NCBI GenBank assembly: GCA_030428705.1
Contig: JAUIDI010000001.1
Location: 1-64,000, forward strand
From: Bacteroidia bacterium
Lineage (GTDB): Bacteria > Bacteroidota > Bacteroidia > Flavobacteriales > Flavobacteriaceae
DNA length: 64,000 nucleotides
Direction of reading: 5' to 3'
A program made the position numbers and the translations under genes. Below the pieces are notes generated by a model that was not told the origin of the DNA, searched no databases, and worked only from the letters and a program-made list of their open reading frames with translations. Positions within the stretch are counted from its first letter, which is position 1. Each line of letters opens with the position of its first letter. Of the stretch, positions 55,576 through 64,000 are shown one piece after another.

Positions 55576-57297
55576 ATGCAGATAAAAGAATCCTCTGAGG
55601 TTTATGACGTAATTATTGTCGGTTCGGGCGCGGGTGGCGGAATGGCCACAAAACAATTGGCAGATGCAGGGCTTAATGTAGCCGTGGTGGAAGCCGGGCC
55701 TTTTTTCGACCCGAAGGACCCCAAAACGATGACCCAATTGAAATGGGCATATGATTCACCAAGAAGAGGGGCCGGAACAGACCGTGCATTTGGAGAATGG
55801 GATATGTCTTGGGGCGACTGGGAGGTCGAAGGAGAGCCTTATACCCATGAAGAAGGCACTGAATTCAAGTGGTGGCGGGCCAGAATGTTGGGCGGAAGAA
55901 CCAACCATTGGGGGCGTATCTCCCTTCGGTTCGGTCCAAGAGATTTCAAGGGAAAATCACATGATGGTTACGGAGAAGATTGGCCGATAGGGTATGACGA
56001 TGTCAAACCCTATTATGATAAGACCGAAAAATTAATCGGGGTTTTTGGTTCGAAAGAAGGCCTGCCCAACGACCCCGACGGATTTTTTCTTCCACCACCG
56101 AAGCCACGTTTGCATGAGCTTTTTTATATCAACGGTGCCAAAAAAAGCGGTATTCCGGTTATTCCTGGAAGGCTTTCCATGCTGACCAAAAAAATAAACG
56201 AAGATCGCGGCGTCTGTTTTTATTGTGGGCAGTGTGGACGTTCGTGCCAAGTGTACGCCGATTTCTCCGCAGGTAGTTGTTTGATATTTCCTGCTCAGAA
56301 AAATGGAGGCAAAGTAAAGTTGTTTGTCAATTGTATGGTACGGGAAGTAACGACCAACGATGAAGGAAAAGCGACCGGGGTATCCTATATCAATAAAGAA
56401 GACAGAAAAGAATACAAATTAAGGGGGAAAGTGGTCGTTCTTGCCGCCTCGGCCTGTAGTACGGCCCGAATCTTATTAAACTCGAAGAGCAAACAACACC
56501 CTAACGGAATGGGTAATAGTAGCGATCTTGTAGGTCATTATTTGCACGATTCTACCGGTGCCAGTGCCGCGGGATTCATTCCCGGGTTGATGAATAGAAA
56601 AGTTTCCTACAATGAAGATGGGGTAGGCGGTATGCACGTCTATTCGCCATGGTGGGGAGATCATTCAAAATTAGATTTTCCCCGAGGATATCACATCGAG
56701 GTTTGGGGAGGAATGAGCAACCCTAATTATGGCTTTGCATGGAATCCGAACGACTTCAACAAGTTCTTCGGTTTGAAGGTCGGCGGCTATGGCGACCAAT
56801 TGCGTGACGATGTCAAAAAGTACTATGGTTCTGTCATTGGTTTTGGCGGTAGAGGGGAAAGTGTTGCAAAAAAGGAAAATTACTGTGAGATCGACCCTAC
56901 TACGGTCGATCAATTCGGAATTCCGGTGCTTAAGTTCAACTACAAGCATTCCGACCTTGAGATTAAGCAGGCCAAACATATGCAGGATACCTTTGAAGAA
57001 CTGATACACAATATGGGAGGGGAACCTTTAGGCGAAAAACCCGGCAAGGACAAAGATTATGGACTGTTGGCCCCTGGTCAGATTATCCATGAGGTGGGCA
57101 CGACCCGAATGGGCAAAGACCCCAAAACATCGGTGACGAATGAATTTCAGCAACTTCACGATGTCGACAATGTCTTTATAACCGATGCAGGTCCTTTTAC
57201 TTCGCAGGCCGATAAAAACTGTACCTTGACAATTTTGGCGCTTTCATGGAGGGCCAGTGATTATATCATCGAACAATTGAAACAACAAAATATCTAA
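55576..57297 (+). CDS. GMC-family FAD-dependent oxidoreductase (large subunit)
   Basis: A 573-residue flavoenzyme with the FAD-binding GSGAGGG motif at the N-terminus (DVIIVGSGAGGGMATKQL), the block RMLGGRTNHWGRISLRFGP and the C-terminal GTTRMGKDPKTSVTNEF and NCTLTILALSWRASDYI. It also has a cysteine cluster CFYCGQCGRSCQVY near residue 215, fitting an iron-sulfur-containing variant seen in membrane-associated sugar dehydrogenases. No signal peptide of its own; the partner protein (next gene, seven bases on) carries a Tat-like leader and may export both. Confidence 0.92.
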   Translation: MQIKESSEVYDVIIVGSGAGGGMATKQLADAGLNVAVVEAGPFFDPKDPKTMTQLKWAYDSPRRGAGTDRAFGEWDMSWGDWEVEGEPYTHEEGTEFKWWRARMLGGRTNHWGRISLRFGPRDFKGKSHDGYGEDWPIGYDDVKPYYDKTEKLIGVFGSKEGLPNDPDGFFLPPPKPRLHELFYINGAKKSGIPVIPGRLSMLTKKINEDRGVCFYCGQCGRSCQVYADFSAGSCLIFPAQKNGGKVKLFVNCMVREVTTNDEGKATGVSYINKEDRKEYKLRGKVVVLAASACSTARILLNSKSKQHPNGMGNSSDLVGHYLHDSTGASAAGFIPGLMNRKVSYNEDGVGGMHVYSPWWGDHSKLDFPRGYHIEVWGGMSNPNYGFAWNPNDFNKFFGLKVGGYGDQLRDDVKKYYGSVIGFGGRGESVAKKENYCEIDPTTVDQFGIPVLKFNYKHSDLEIKQAKHMQDTFEELIHNMGGEPLGEKPGKDKDYGLLAPGQIIHEVGTTRMGKDPKTSVTNEFQQLHDVDNVFITDAGPFTSQADKNCTLTILALSWRASDYIIEQLKQQNI

Positions 57298-57303
57298 AAG
57301 AAG

Positions 57304-58020
57304 ATGGATAGAAGAAAAAGTATACAGACGATGATTCTTGGTGCCGGGGCATCGGCCTTGGCGTTTCATGGTTGCAAGACCGAAGGCGATACCAATGTTG
57401 AAGAAGCGGTCGCCGCATCCGATGAAAAATATTTTGGTCGAACGCCCAAAGAACTTGAGCGGATCGAAAAACTGAATGCCGAGCAATTGTTCAACGAACA
57501 CGAAATGGAAACCATTGGGGTATTGAGTACGGTCATACTTCCTCCCAAAGAACCACATGGCGGACCTTTGGAAGCCGATGTTCCCGAGTTCATCGAGTTT
57601 ATGGGAAAAGATATCCCGGAAATGCAGACGACCCTTTTGGGTGGTCTGATGTGGTTGGATCATAAGAGCAATACCGAGTTCGGAACGGATTTCAAATCGG
57701 CGACTTTGGAACAGCAAAAACAGATCTGTGATCAAATTTGCTATCACGATATTGAAGTGCCGTTGGATGACCAGCCCTTGGAAATCCAGTTTTTTTATAT
57801 GATGCGAGGCCTGACGATGACCGGCTATTATACCTCGAAGGTCGGTATAGCCGACCTCGGTTATAAAGGAAATATGCCCAACGTTTGGGACGGGGTACCC
57901 CAAGACGTACTAGATCAGCATGGTGTGGCCTACGATCCCGAATGGATCGCAAAATGTGTAGACCAGAGCAAACGCGGGGTGATTGCCGAATGGGATGACG
58001 ATGGTAATCTTTTAACATAA
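57304..58020 (+). CDS. Gluconate 2-dehydrogenase subunit 3-like protein
   Basis: A twin-arginine-type leader MDRRKSIQTMILGAGASALA with a following cysteine (FHGCK), then a helical domain with EMETIGVLSTVILPPKEPHG and IEFMGKDIPEMQTTLLGGLM, as in small subunits of membrane-bound gluconate and glucoside dehydrogenases. In known complexes the small subunit carries the leader and exports the flavoprotein. Located between the GMC and isomerase genes. Confidence 0.88.
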   Translation: MDRRKSIQTMILGAGASALAFHGCKTEGDTNVEEAVAASDEKYFGRTPKELERIEKLNAEQLFNEHEMETIGVLSTVILPPKEPHGGPLEADVPEFIEFMGKDIPEMQTTLLGGLMWLDHKSNTEFGTDFKSATLEQQKQICDQICYHDIEVPLDDQPLEIQFFYMMRGLTMTGYYTSKVGIADLGYKGNMPNVWDGVPQDVLDQHGVAYDPEWIAKCVDQSKRGVIAEWDDDGNLLT

Positions 58021-58027
58021 AATCAAA

Positions 58028-58852
58028 ATGAAAAAATTTGCAATAGTAATAGTCATTGCTGCTTTTGGAATGTCATCGAACGCTCAAGAAGTAGGGTTGC
58101 AACTATACAGCCTTCGCAATCAATTCAAGACCGATGTACCCGGAACGCTGCAACTGATCAACAGTTGGGGCATTACCAATTTAGAAGGCGGTGGAACATA
58201 TGGACTTGAGATGGATGAATTCAAAGGACTTCTCAAAAAAAACAATCTTAACGTGGTCAGTGTCGGTGCCGGATACGATGATTTGAAGGATGGAAATATT
58301 GATAAGATCATAGAAAATGCAAAAACCTTTGGTGCCAAATATGTCATGTGCGCATGGATTTCACATGAAGGAAACAATTTCGATATTGCCAAGACCAAGG
58401 AGGCGACCGAAGTGTTCAATACTGCTGGGAAAAAATTAAAGGAAGCAGGCCTAACACTTGCTTATCATGCCCACGGCTACGAGTTCCGTCCTTATGAAGA
58501 CGGTACTTTGTTTGATTATATGGCCAAAAATGCAAAGGATTTTGCCTTTGAAATGGATGTCTATTGGGTACAACATGGTGGGGAAGACCCGTTGGCTTTA
58601 TTGAACAAGTACCCCGATAAATTCGTTTTATTGCACTTAAAGGATATGGAGAAGGGAGTGAAAGGAAACAATACCGGTCATGAAGATGTTGAGACCAACG
58701 TTGTATTGGGCACCGGACAGGTAGATATCGCCGGGGTCGTCAAAAGAGCTGAAGAACTAGGGATAGTCGAATATATGTTTATAGAAGATGAATGCTCTAG
58801 GGTGGTAGAACAAGTACCTCAAAGCCTTAAATTTCTTGAAGGCCTGAAATAA
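58028..58852 (+). CDS. Exported TIM-barrel sugar isomerase/epimerase-like protein
   Basis: Signal peptide ending SNAQ, then an AP-endonuclease-2-like TIM barrel: VGLQLYSLRNQFKTDVPGTL, LTLAYHAHGYEFRPYEDGTL, FAFEMDVYWVQHGGEDPLAL, KFVLLHLKDMEKG and YMFIEDECSR. Metal-binding positions (His, Glu, Asp, His) look intact. Proteins of this type near GMC and subunit-3 genes have been linked to 3-keto-glycoside processing in Bacteroidota. The terminator at 58873 closes the set. Confidence 0.88.
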   Translation: MKKFAIVIVIAAFGMSSNAQEVGLQLYSLRNQFKTDVPGTLQLINSWGITNLEGGGTYGLEMDEFKGLLKKNNLNVVSVGAGYDDLKDGNIDKIIENAKTFGAKYVMCAWISHEGNNFDIAKTKEATEVFNTAGKKLKEAGLTLAYHAHGYEFRPYEDGTLFDYMAKNAKDFAFEMDVYWVQHGGEDPLALLNKYPDKFVLLHLKDMEKGVKGNNTGHEDVETNVVLGTGQVDIAGVVKRAEELGIVEYMFIEDECSRVVEQVPQSLKFLEGLK

Positions 58853-58872
58853 TTTTGAAGCAGATTTGTTGA

Positions 58873-58902
58873 GAACCTCCCTTTTCCCGAAGGGAGGTTT
58901 TT
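58873..58902 (+). terminator. Terminator of the GMC operon
   Basis: AACCTCCCTT, loop TTCCCG, AAGGGAGGTTTTTT. Confidence 0.9.
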
Positions 58903-58950
58903 TAGTTTATTACCTTATCTTTAAGGGGTTCTCAATTTCAAAACAACACT

Positions 58951-60591
58951 ATGCTAAAACCGAAACTTGCCTGTCTATTGGGCTTTCTCTTCCTCCTATA
59001 TGTCTCATGCGCCGATAAAAAGCAGGAGGAAAACTTGAATGAAGGCGAAGTACCACATCCGAATATTATTTGGTTGGTGGCCGAAGACCAGTCACCGGAC
59101 TTTTTCCCAATGTATGGTGATCGTACTATTTCGCTTCCGAACCTTGAAGCTTTGGCGCGAGATGGTGTAACCTTCACCAATGCCGTATCACCAGTACCGG
59201 TCTGTGCCCCGGCAAGAAGCGCCCTCATTACAGGAATGTATCCCACTACTTTGGGTACTCATAATATGAGGACCTACACACCGTGGCGTGAGATCAACGA
59301 ACCTTTGTTGGACAGCCTGCCAAGTTATTCACCGATCGTTCCGAACGGGGTAAGGATGTTTACCGAGTACTTGAGGAAGGCCGGCTATTATACTGCCAAT
59401 GGCCCCAAAGAAGATTACAATTTTGAAAAAACCGATGCAGCCTGGGACGAAAGCAGCAAGCAGAGACATTGGCGAAAAAGTAAAGAAGGACAGCCTTTTT
59501 TCACGGTGTTCAATTTTGCCGTATGCCATGAATCACAAATTTGGAGTAGGGGGAAGGATTCCCTTTTCGTCGACCCCAAAGATGTTCCCGTTCCGCCCTA
59601 CTTTCCAGATACTGATACCATTCGACACGATATTGCGGTCAATTATAGCAATTTGAAGCGGTTGGACGACCAGATCGGGGAAGTTATTGCGGACTTAAAA
59701 GAAGACGGACTTTACGAAAACAGCATCATCTTTTTCTATGGCGACCACGGCGGCCCGTTCCCACGACATAAAAGGTCGTTGACCGATAGTGGCGTAAAAG
59801 TGCCTTTGGTCATTAAGTTTCCTGGCAACGAAAAAGCCGGTGGTACTGATGACCGCCTGATCAGTTTTATCGACTATGCACCTACCGTACTTTCTCTGGC
59901 AGGTATCGAACCGCCAAAAGTGATTCAAGGGGTGGCACAATTCGGAATATATGAAGCGGATAAGAAACCCGAATACACGTTTCATTCCTCCGATCGTTTC
60001 GATGAATTCTACGATCGGGTACGTGCCGTACGATCCGAACGTTTTAAATACATCAAAAGCTATAACACCGAACTGCCGCATGCCATACCCAATTCCTATC
60101 GGGAGCAGATGCCCATGATGCGCGAACTGCGAAGGTTGTATGCCACAGGAAAATTAAATGAGGAGCAATCGATTTGGTTACAAGCCCCCAAGCCTGAGGA
60201 AGAATTATACGATTTGCAGCGCGATCCCTATGAATTGGACAACTTGGCCGACCGACCGGAATTAAAGGATACTTTATTACACTATCGTGATGTGTTGAAT
60301 GACTGGATAAAAGAAACCAACGATTTGGGGCAATATGCGGAGAGGGACTTAATAGCCAAATGGCTTCCAAATGGCGAACAACAGAAATTATCGCCGTTGG
60401 AAATGGAAGATAAGGAAGACGGTATTCGTCTAATCTCAAAAAAATCGGATGCTACCATTGTTTGGAAACAGCCGCAGGACTCTATTTGGAACGTTTATTC
60501 AAAACCTTTGCCAAAAGATACTTCCTTTGAGGCCAAGGCCGAACGGATCGGGTATACCGATAGTGAGGTTTTAGTGTATTCTTTTCAGTAA
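58951..60591 (+). CDS. S1-family sulfatase, lipoprotein
   Basis: An N-terminal hydrophobic signal with VSC near residue 20 suggests a lipid anchor. The formylglycine site is Cys85 in VCAPARSALITGMYP, the CxPxR signature of type I sulfatases. Other conserved parts are NIIWLVAEDQSPDFFPMYG with metal-ligand acids and GDHGGPFPRHKRSLTDSGVK. The C-terminal third is typical. It needs a sulfatase-maturating enzyme, which is not in the window. Substrate probably a sulfated glycan; not readable. Confidence 0.93.
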   Translation: MLKPKLACLLGFLFLLYVSCADKKQEENLNEGEVPHPNIIWLVAEDQSPDFFPMYGDRTISLPNLEALARDGVTFTNAVSPVPVCAPARSALITGMYPTTLGTHNMRTYTPWREINEPLLDSLPSYSPIVPNGVRMFTEYLRKAGYYTANGPKEDYNFEKTDAAWDESSKQRHWRKSKEGQPFFTVFNFAVCHESQIWSRGKDSLFVDPKDVPVPPYFPDTDTIRHDIAVNYSNLKRLDDQIGEVIADLKEDGLYENSIIFFYGDHGGPFPRHKRSLTDSGVKVPLVIKFPGNEKAGGTDDRLISFIDYAPTVLSLAGIEPPKVIQGVAQFGIYEADKKPEYTFHSSDRFDEFYDRVRAVRSERFKYIKSYNTELPHAIPNSYREQMPMMRELRRLYATGKLNEEQSIWLQAPKPEEELYDLQRDPYELDNLADRPELKDTLLHYRDVLNDWIKETNDLGQYAERDLIAKWLPNGEQQKLSPLEMEDKEDGIRLISKKSDATIVWKQPQDSIWNVYSKPLPKDTSFEAKAERIGYTDSEVLVYSFQ

Positions 60592-60647
60592 AACCAAAGG
60601 AATTTTCTTAAAGAAATTGCAACATTGGATATGTGACTGGATTTATC

Positions 60648-60684
60648 TACTAAAAAATTAGTATATCTACTAAATATTTAGTAG
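60648..60684 (+). promoter_or_regulatory. Twin BlaI-type operators
   Basis: Two copies of TACTAA-N4-TTAGTA: 60648-60663 (spacer AAAA) and 60668-60683 (spacer ATAT); the second sits inside a perfect 18 bp palindrome, 60667-60684. Centres are 20 bp apart, two helical turns, 23 bp before the blaI-like gene. This fits autorepression. Confidence 0.8.
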
Positions 60685-60706
60685 TATTGCTTCGTAATAC
60701 ATTAAC

Positions 60707-61069
60707 ATGAAAAAATTAACAGAGCGGGAAGATCAGATTATGCAGATTATCTGGCAGCGGAAACAGGTCTTTATCAGGGACATTTTAGAAGTACTCCCTG
60801 ATCCGAAACCACATTATAATACCATAGCGACCATTGTTAAAATTTTGGTCAAGAAGGGTTTTCTAAAATCGGAGAAAGTTGGGAATACAGACCGTTACAG
60901 TGCCAAAATATCCATCGAAGAATACCGTAAGGAAGATATCAAGGACATTAAGCGGAAATATTTTGACAACTCACTACCTCGCATGATGGCCCATTTTGCC
61001 AAACAGGAAAAACTTTCGGACGAGGAGATCAATGAATTGATCGATATCATCAAATCAAAAAAAGAATAG
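60707..61069 (+). CDS. BlaI/MecI/CopY-family repressor
   Basis: A 120-residue winged-helix repressor: KLTEREDQIMQIIWQRKQVF, the recognition helix region PKPHYNTIATIVKILVKKGF and a C-terminal dimer helix. BlaI proteins are inactivated by cleavage triggered by a partner M56 protease, here the next gene two bases downstream. Twin palindromes in the leader should be its own binding sites. Confidence 0.93.
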   Translation: MKKLTEREDQIMQIIWQRKQVFIRDILEVLPDPKPHYNTIATIVKILVKKGFLKSEKVGNTDRYSAKISIEEYRKEDIKDIKRKYFDNSLPRMMAHFAKQEKLSDEEINELIDIIKSKKE

Positions 61070-61071
61070 AA

Positions 61072-62784
61072 ATGGTATTCCTGTTAAAAGCATCTATTCT
61101 GATTTTGGTTCTATGGGCTTTTTATAAACTCCTATTGCAACATGAGAGCTTCTTTAGGCTAAATAGAATGTTCTTGCTGTTCGGTTTGATACTTGTTTTT
61201 GCGTTACCTTTTGTTTCGCTGCCCAAATTGGTAAACAATCAGGGAGCACTGATCAATTGGCTCGATGAAAATCTTGATGTTAGATCAGAAAGTTCTCCCA
61301 AGACATCCATGACATTTGATTTTGACGAGATAACACCCGTAGAAGAGGATGGAACAAAGAAAACTATTGTTAAGGTCGATACGACGGAAACACCTAAAGA
61401 TTATACATATTGGTTAAGCCAAATTTATTTTTTTGGAACGATTGTATTATTTGCTCGTTTGATTTTTCAAATCGGTACGGTTTTCCTCAAAGTGAGAACC
61501 ACAGAGGATAAATTACCAAATAATGGCTTTACCATTTTAAATGTGGATGACGATCTCGGCCCACGTTCTTTTTTCAGCTACATATTTATCAATCCTGAAA
61601 AGTATGATCTTGAAACCTATGAACAGATTCTTGCCCATGAACAGATTCATGCCAAAAAGTATCATACCATTGATTTGCTTATGGCCGAAATCACATTAGT
61701 TTTTTTATGGTTTAATCCCTTTGTTTGGCTGTATCGTAAGGAGGTCGAAAAGAATATCGAGTATCAGACGGATGCGTTGCTAATACAATCCAAAACCATT
61801 AAACCAAAAAATTATCAATTAAGCCTTTTAGAAATCGCGGTTGAACGAAAACCGCTCACAATTGTTTCAAATTACAATCAATCATTAATCAAAAAACGAA
61901 TAATCATGATGAACAAACAAAAATCGAACGGACAAAGTATTTGGAAGTATGCCTTTATAGTGCCTACTTTATTTATAACTCTTTTATTGTTAAATCGCCC
62001 CTATTTCCTGCAATCTCAAGAACCTGCTGACGAGGTCTATAATGATTTTAACGAGGAAAACAATTACGAAAATGAATTTGATGACGATCTTAAACCTCTT
62101 TTGAGGGCCGCGGGCCAAGGGGATTATGGAGCAGTAAAAAAAATGCTCGAAAATGGGGCGGATGTAAACCTTTTGCAAGAGGGAGAAGGTACGCCGCTGA
62201 CAATGGCAATACGCAGTGGGGAGTTCGAAATTGCGAAATTCTTATTGGAAAAAGGAGCTGATCCAAACCTTGGGACCAATGGGGATGGTCACCCTCTTTG
62301 GATGGCAGCAAGAAAGGGAGATATTGAACTTGTTCGTCTTCTTGTGGAAAACGGAGTTGATGTAAATACGAAGTATCCAGGGGATGGTAGTGCTTTAATT
62401 CAGGCGGCAGGTGCGGGAAACCTCGAAATGGTCAAGGTGCTTGTAGCGTTGAAGGCCGATGTTAATATGCCCGTTGAAGGTGATGGCAATCCCTTGATCA
62501 TGGCCTCCAAAGGTGGATATTTGAACATTGTTGAATATTTGATAAACAAAGGGGCCGATGTCGATTATGAAGTCGTCGGAGATGAGGTGCCATTGATCAA
62601 TGCTAGCGAACAAGGCCATTTGGATGTAATCAAGTACTTGGTAGCCCAAGGTGCGAATGTTAATAAAAAATGCACTGAAAACATCAATGGAAAAATCCGT
62701 GTGAGAACGGCATTGATAATGGCAAAGAAAAAGGGACATAGCGAAATTGTGGAATACTTGATAGCGAAGGGTGCAAAGGAGTGA
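61072..62784 (+). CDS. BlaR1-type M56 membrane metalloprotease with C-terminal ankyrin repeats
   Basis: Residues 1-50 hold two membrane segments, residues 115-140 a third, and the M56 zinc site is HEQIH (189-193) with Glu230 as probable third ligand; further membrane segments follow at about 205-220 and 290-308. From residue 340 to 570 the protein carries about seven ankyrin repeats (for example LLRAAGQGDYGAVKKMLENG and LIQAAGAGNLEMVKVLVALK). Usual flavobacterial M56 proteins end in a TonB-like or unstructured part. With BlaI upstream it should sense an envelope signal; ankyrins replace the penicillin-sensor domain of BlaR1. Confidence 0.93.
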   Translation: MVFLLKASILILVLWAFYKLLLQHESFFRLNRMFLLFGLILVFALPFVSLPKLVNNQGALINWLDENLDVRSESSPKTSMTFDFDEITPVEEDGTKKTIVKVDTTETPKDYTYWLSQIYFFGTIVLFARLIFQIGTVFLKVRTTEDKLPNNGFTILNVDDDLGPRSFFSYIFINPEKYDLETYEQILAHEQIHAKKYHTIDLLMAEITLVFLWFNPFVWLYRKEVEKNIEYQTDALLIQSKTIKPKNYQLSLLEIAVERKPLTIVSNYNQSLIKKRIIMMNKQKSNGQSIWKYAFIVPTLFITLLLLNRPYFLQSQEPADEVYNDFNEENNYENEFDDDLKPLLRAAGQGDYGAVKKMLENGADVNLLQEGEGTPLTMAIRSGEFEIAKFLLEKGADPNLGTNGDGHPLWMAARKGDIELVRLLVENGVDVNTKYPGDGSALIQAAGAGNLEMVKVLVALKADVNMPVEGDGNPLIMASKGGYLNIVEYLINKGADVDYEVVGDEVPLINASEQGHLDVIKYLVAQGANVNKKCTENINGKIRVRTALIMAKKKGHSEIVEYLIAKGAKE

Positions 62785-62801
62785 CCATCGATAACATAAA
62801 C

Positions 62802-62842
62802 AGAAAACCTCTTTCTTTTGAAAATAGGGAAGGAGGTTTTTT
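62802..62842. terminator. Terminator between the M56 gene and the converging sulfatase gene
   Basis: AAAACCTC followed after about 20 bases by GAGGTTTTTT, with an imperfect inner stem; flanking A and T runs serve both genes. Confidence 0.65.
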
Positions 62843-64000
62843 AATCAATCCTTTTGAACATCAACAAACGCAGGTCGATTCCTTCGTCCCCATCCATTTT
62901 CAAAGTTTTTAGGATAAGCGGGTTTCTTCCTTTTTGAAGCTCGATTTTTCCCAAAATATGCGGTTTGAATTCTTTGACATACGATTCCATCCGCGGAACA
63001 CGATCGTTTTCCATTCCGGTTAGCGGTGGGTCGTGGGCCTCTGTTACCATAGAAATCAATTTACTGTCACCTTGGGATAATTGAAGGGTAACTCCAGTGT
63101 CTTCTGATTTCAGCGTGTAGTAAAGTTCGACTTCGAATTCACCGTCGACCAAGACCTCGACATCCCAAGTAATCGAGTCTTTTTCACTTTTCCAATGGGT
63201 AAAAAAAGTATTGTTCGGATATCGGTTACTGCGTTCGATGTTGCCATGGGGAATGCCATCACGTGCCGGAATCTGGGTATACACAAAATCCGGATGCCCC
63301 AAAGTTATGGGCCTGTCATCGGTTCCGCTGTTTAAGGGAACGATTTCGGCCAGCCAATGTTCCTTGGCCTTTTTCAACGAATCGGCCAGTTTCGGAAACT
63401 TTTGGGAAACATCGGTTGTCTGCCCTCGATCTTCATCCATGTCATAAAGTCGGTTTTCGTTGTCCAAACGGTATTGTTGTGTGCGCATACTTGTTTTTCC
63501 GTTCCAATGATTGACTATCGACCGATCTGTCCATTCCGGGTTCTTGTCAAAAATCAAAGGCGCGAGATTCCTGCCATCCAAAGGTTTTTGCGTTTTCGGA
63601 ACGATACCTACGAGATTCGATAGGGTAGGCAACAGATCTATGGCGCTTCCTATCTGTTTTATTTTTTTTCCTGCAGGGATTGAATCCTTCCACTGGATGA
63701 AAAATGGAGTGTGCACTCCGCCTTCATCCGTAGACCCTTTTCTGCCGCGCATACCCCCGTTCCATCGCCATCCGTTCGGCCCATTATCGGATAGGTATAT
63801 GATAATTGTATTTTCTTCCAGCTTCAGTTCTTTCAACTTGTTAATGATTCTCCCCACATTATAATCGATGTTCTCGACCATCGCCAATGCCGCGCGTGTA
63901 AAATCCTCATCTTCCTCTTCCTCGCCATGATACTTCATTTTTAGGTTTTTGTCCTTGAACGCACCCCAGTAAGCATCCGGAACCTGCATTGGGCTATGGG
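62841..64000 (-). CDS. Sulfatase with extra C-terminal domain (5' end beyond the window)
   Basis: The frame remains open to the window end: before MQVPDAYW the codons give HSP, matching the HSPMQVP block inside sulfatases, so the formylglycine site lies outside. Visible parts are the central IIYLSDNGPNGWRWNGGMRG with GRKGSTDEGGVHTPF and DLLPTLSNLVG. After about residue 240 comes a beta-rich C-terminal region (WDVEVLVDGEFEVELYYTLK, KIELQKGRNPLILKTLKMDG). It is the second sulfatase near 59-64 kb, on the opposite strand. Confidence 0.92.
   Translation of the reverse strand, partial: HSPMQVPDAYWGAFKDKNLKMKYHGEEEEDEDFTRAALAMVENIDYNVGRIINKLKELKLEENTIIIYLSDNGPNGWRWNGGMRGRKGSTDEGGVHTPFFIQWKDSIPAGKKIKQIGSAIDLLPTLSNLVGIVPKTQKPLDGRNLAPLIFDKNPEWTDRSIVNHWNGKTSMRTQQYRLDNENRLYDMDEDRGQTTDVSQKFPKLADSLKKAKEHWLAEIVPLNSGTDDRPITLGHPDFVYTQIPARDGIPHGNIERSNRYPNNTFFTHWKSEKDSITWDVEVLVDGEFEVELYYTLKSEDTGVTLQLSQGDSKLISMVTEAHDPPLTGMENDRVPRMESYVKEFKPHILGKIELQKGRNPLILKTLKMDGDEGIDLRLLMFKRID

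Noticed and set aside
1-64000. CRISPR array, insertion sequence, integrase or prophage
   Set aside because: No regularly spaced repeats, transposase or integrase motifs were seen on either strand.

Overview
The window looks like chromosomal DNA of a marine member of the Flavobacteriaceae (Bacteroidota). The evidence is a type IX secretion sorting domain at the C-terminus of a repeat protein (1-1759), Bacteroidota-type promoters (TTTG-N19-TAnnTTTG) upstream of thrA and of a tRNA-Ser gene, many lipoproteins and signal peptides ending in AQ or SC, sulfatases, DUF5916 and OMPLA outer-membrane proteins, and BlaI/M56 and LytTR regulatory pairs. No phage, transposase, integrase, CRISPR array or rRNA gene was found. 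Most of the window is core or near-core genome with short accessory blocks. I compared nothing against a database; family names come from recognising motifs.

Layout. 1-1759: end of a secreted adhesin-like or carbohydrate-binding repeat protein. 1827-4875 (minus): yebC, phhB, a short-chain epimerase and gcvT. 5021-6634: secreted Xaa-Pro aminopeptidase. 6631-11440 (minus): thrABC, preceded by a newly noticed threonine-rich leader peptide under a consensus promoter. 11541-16446 (plus): nnr, an unusual AraC regulator carrying a degenerate HATPase-like domain, two SnoaL-type proteins and a GT1 glycosyltransferase. 16497-19642 (minus): small unknown and clpC. 19905-23729 (plus): gyrA and a TPR protein. 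23783-25733 (minus): an NlpC/P60-like protein lacking its catalytic cysteine, and a thiolase. 25848-27896: PgpH-type HD phosphodiesterase. 28019-28313: tRNA-Ser(GCT) and tRNA-Pro(TGG).

28580-30290 (minus): LytTR regulator and LytS-type kinase. 30495-34134 (plus): tight operon of SMP-30, DoxX and three poorly known exported proteins. 34271-39973 (minus): DUF5916, bestrophin, phospholipase A and three small lipoproteins (envelope functions). 40311-41729 (minus): TPR-LuxR-type regulator flanked by a long inverted repeat. 42173-43000: exported tandem rhodanese without catalytic cysteines. 43317-47606 (plus): redox-repair block msrB, GNAT pseudogene, selO, uracil-DNA-glycosylase-like gene, two small unknowns and msrA. 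47668-52097 (minus): a 1011-residue kinase / M23 / aminotransferase fusion and a Gfo/Idh/MocA oxidoreductase. 52245-58852 (plus): DUF255 thioredoxin-like protein, AraC regulator, then GMC dehydrogenase, gluconate-dehydrogenase subunit 3-like protein and a TIM-barrel isomerase (a probable sugar-oxidation set). 58951-64000: two sulfatases flanking a BlaI/M56-ankyrin pair with two clear operator palindromes.

The observations I consider most worth following are the thr leader peptide, the three-enzyme fusion, the M56 protease carrying ankyrin repeats with its twin operators, the inverted repeat around the TPR-LuxR gene, and the cysteine-less NlpC and rhodanese proteins.
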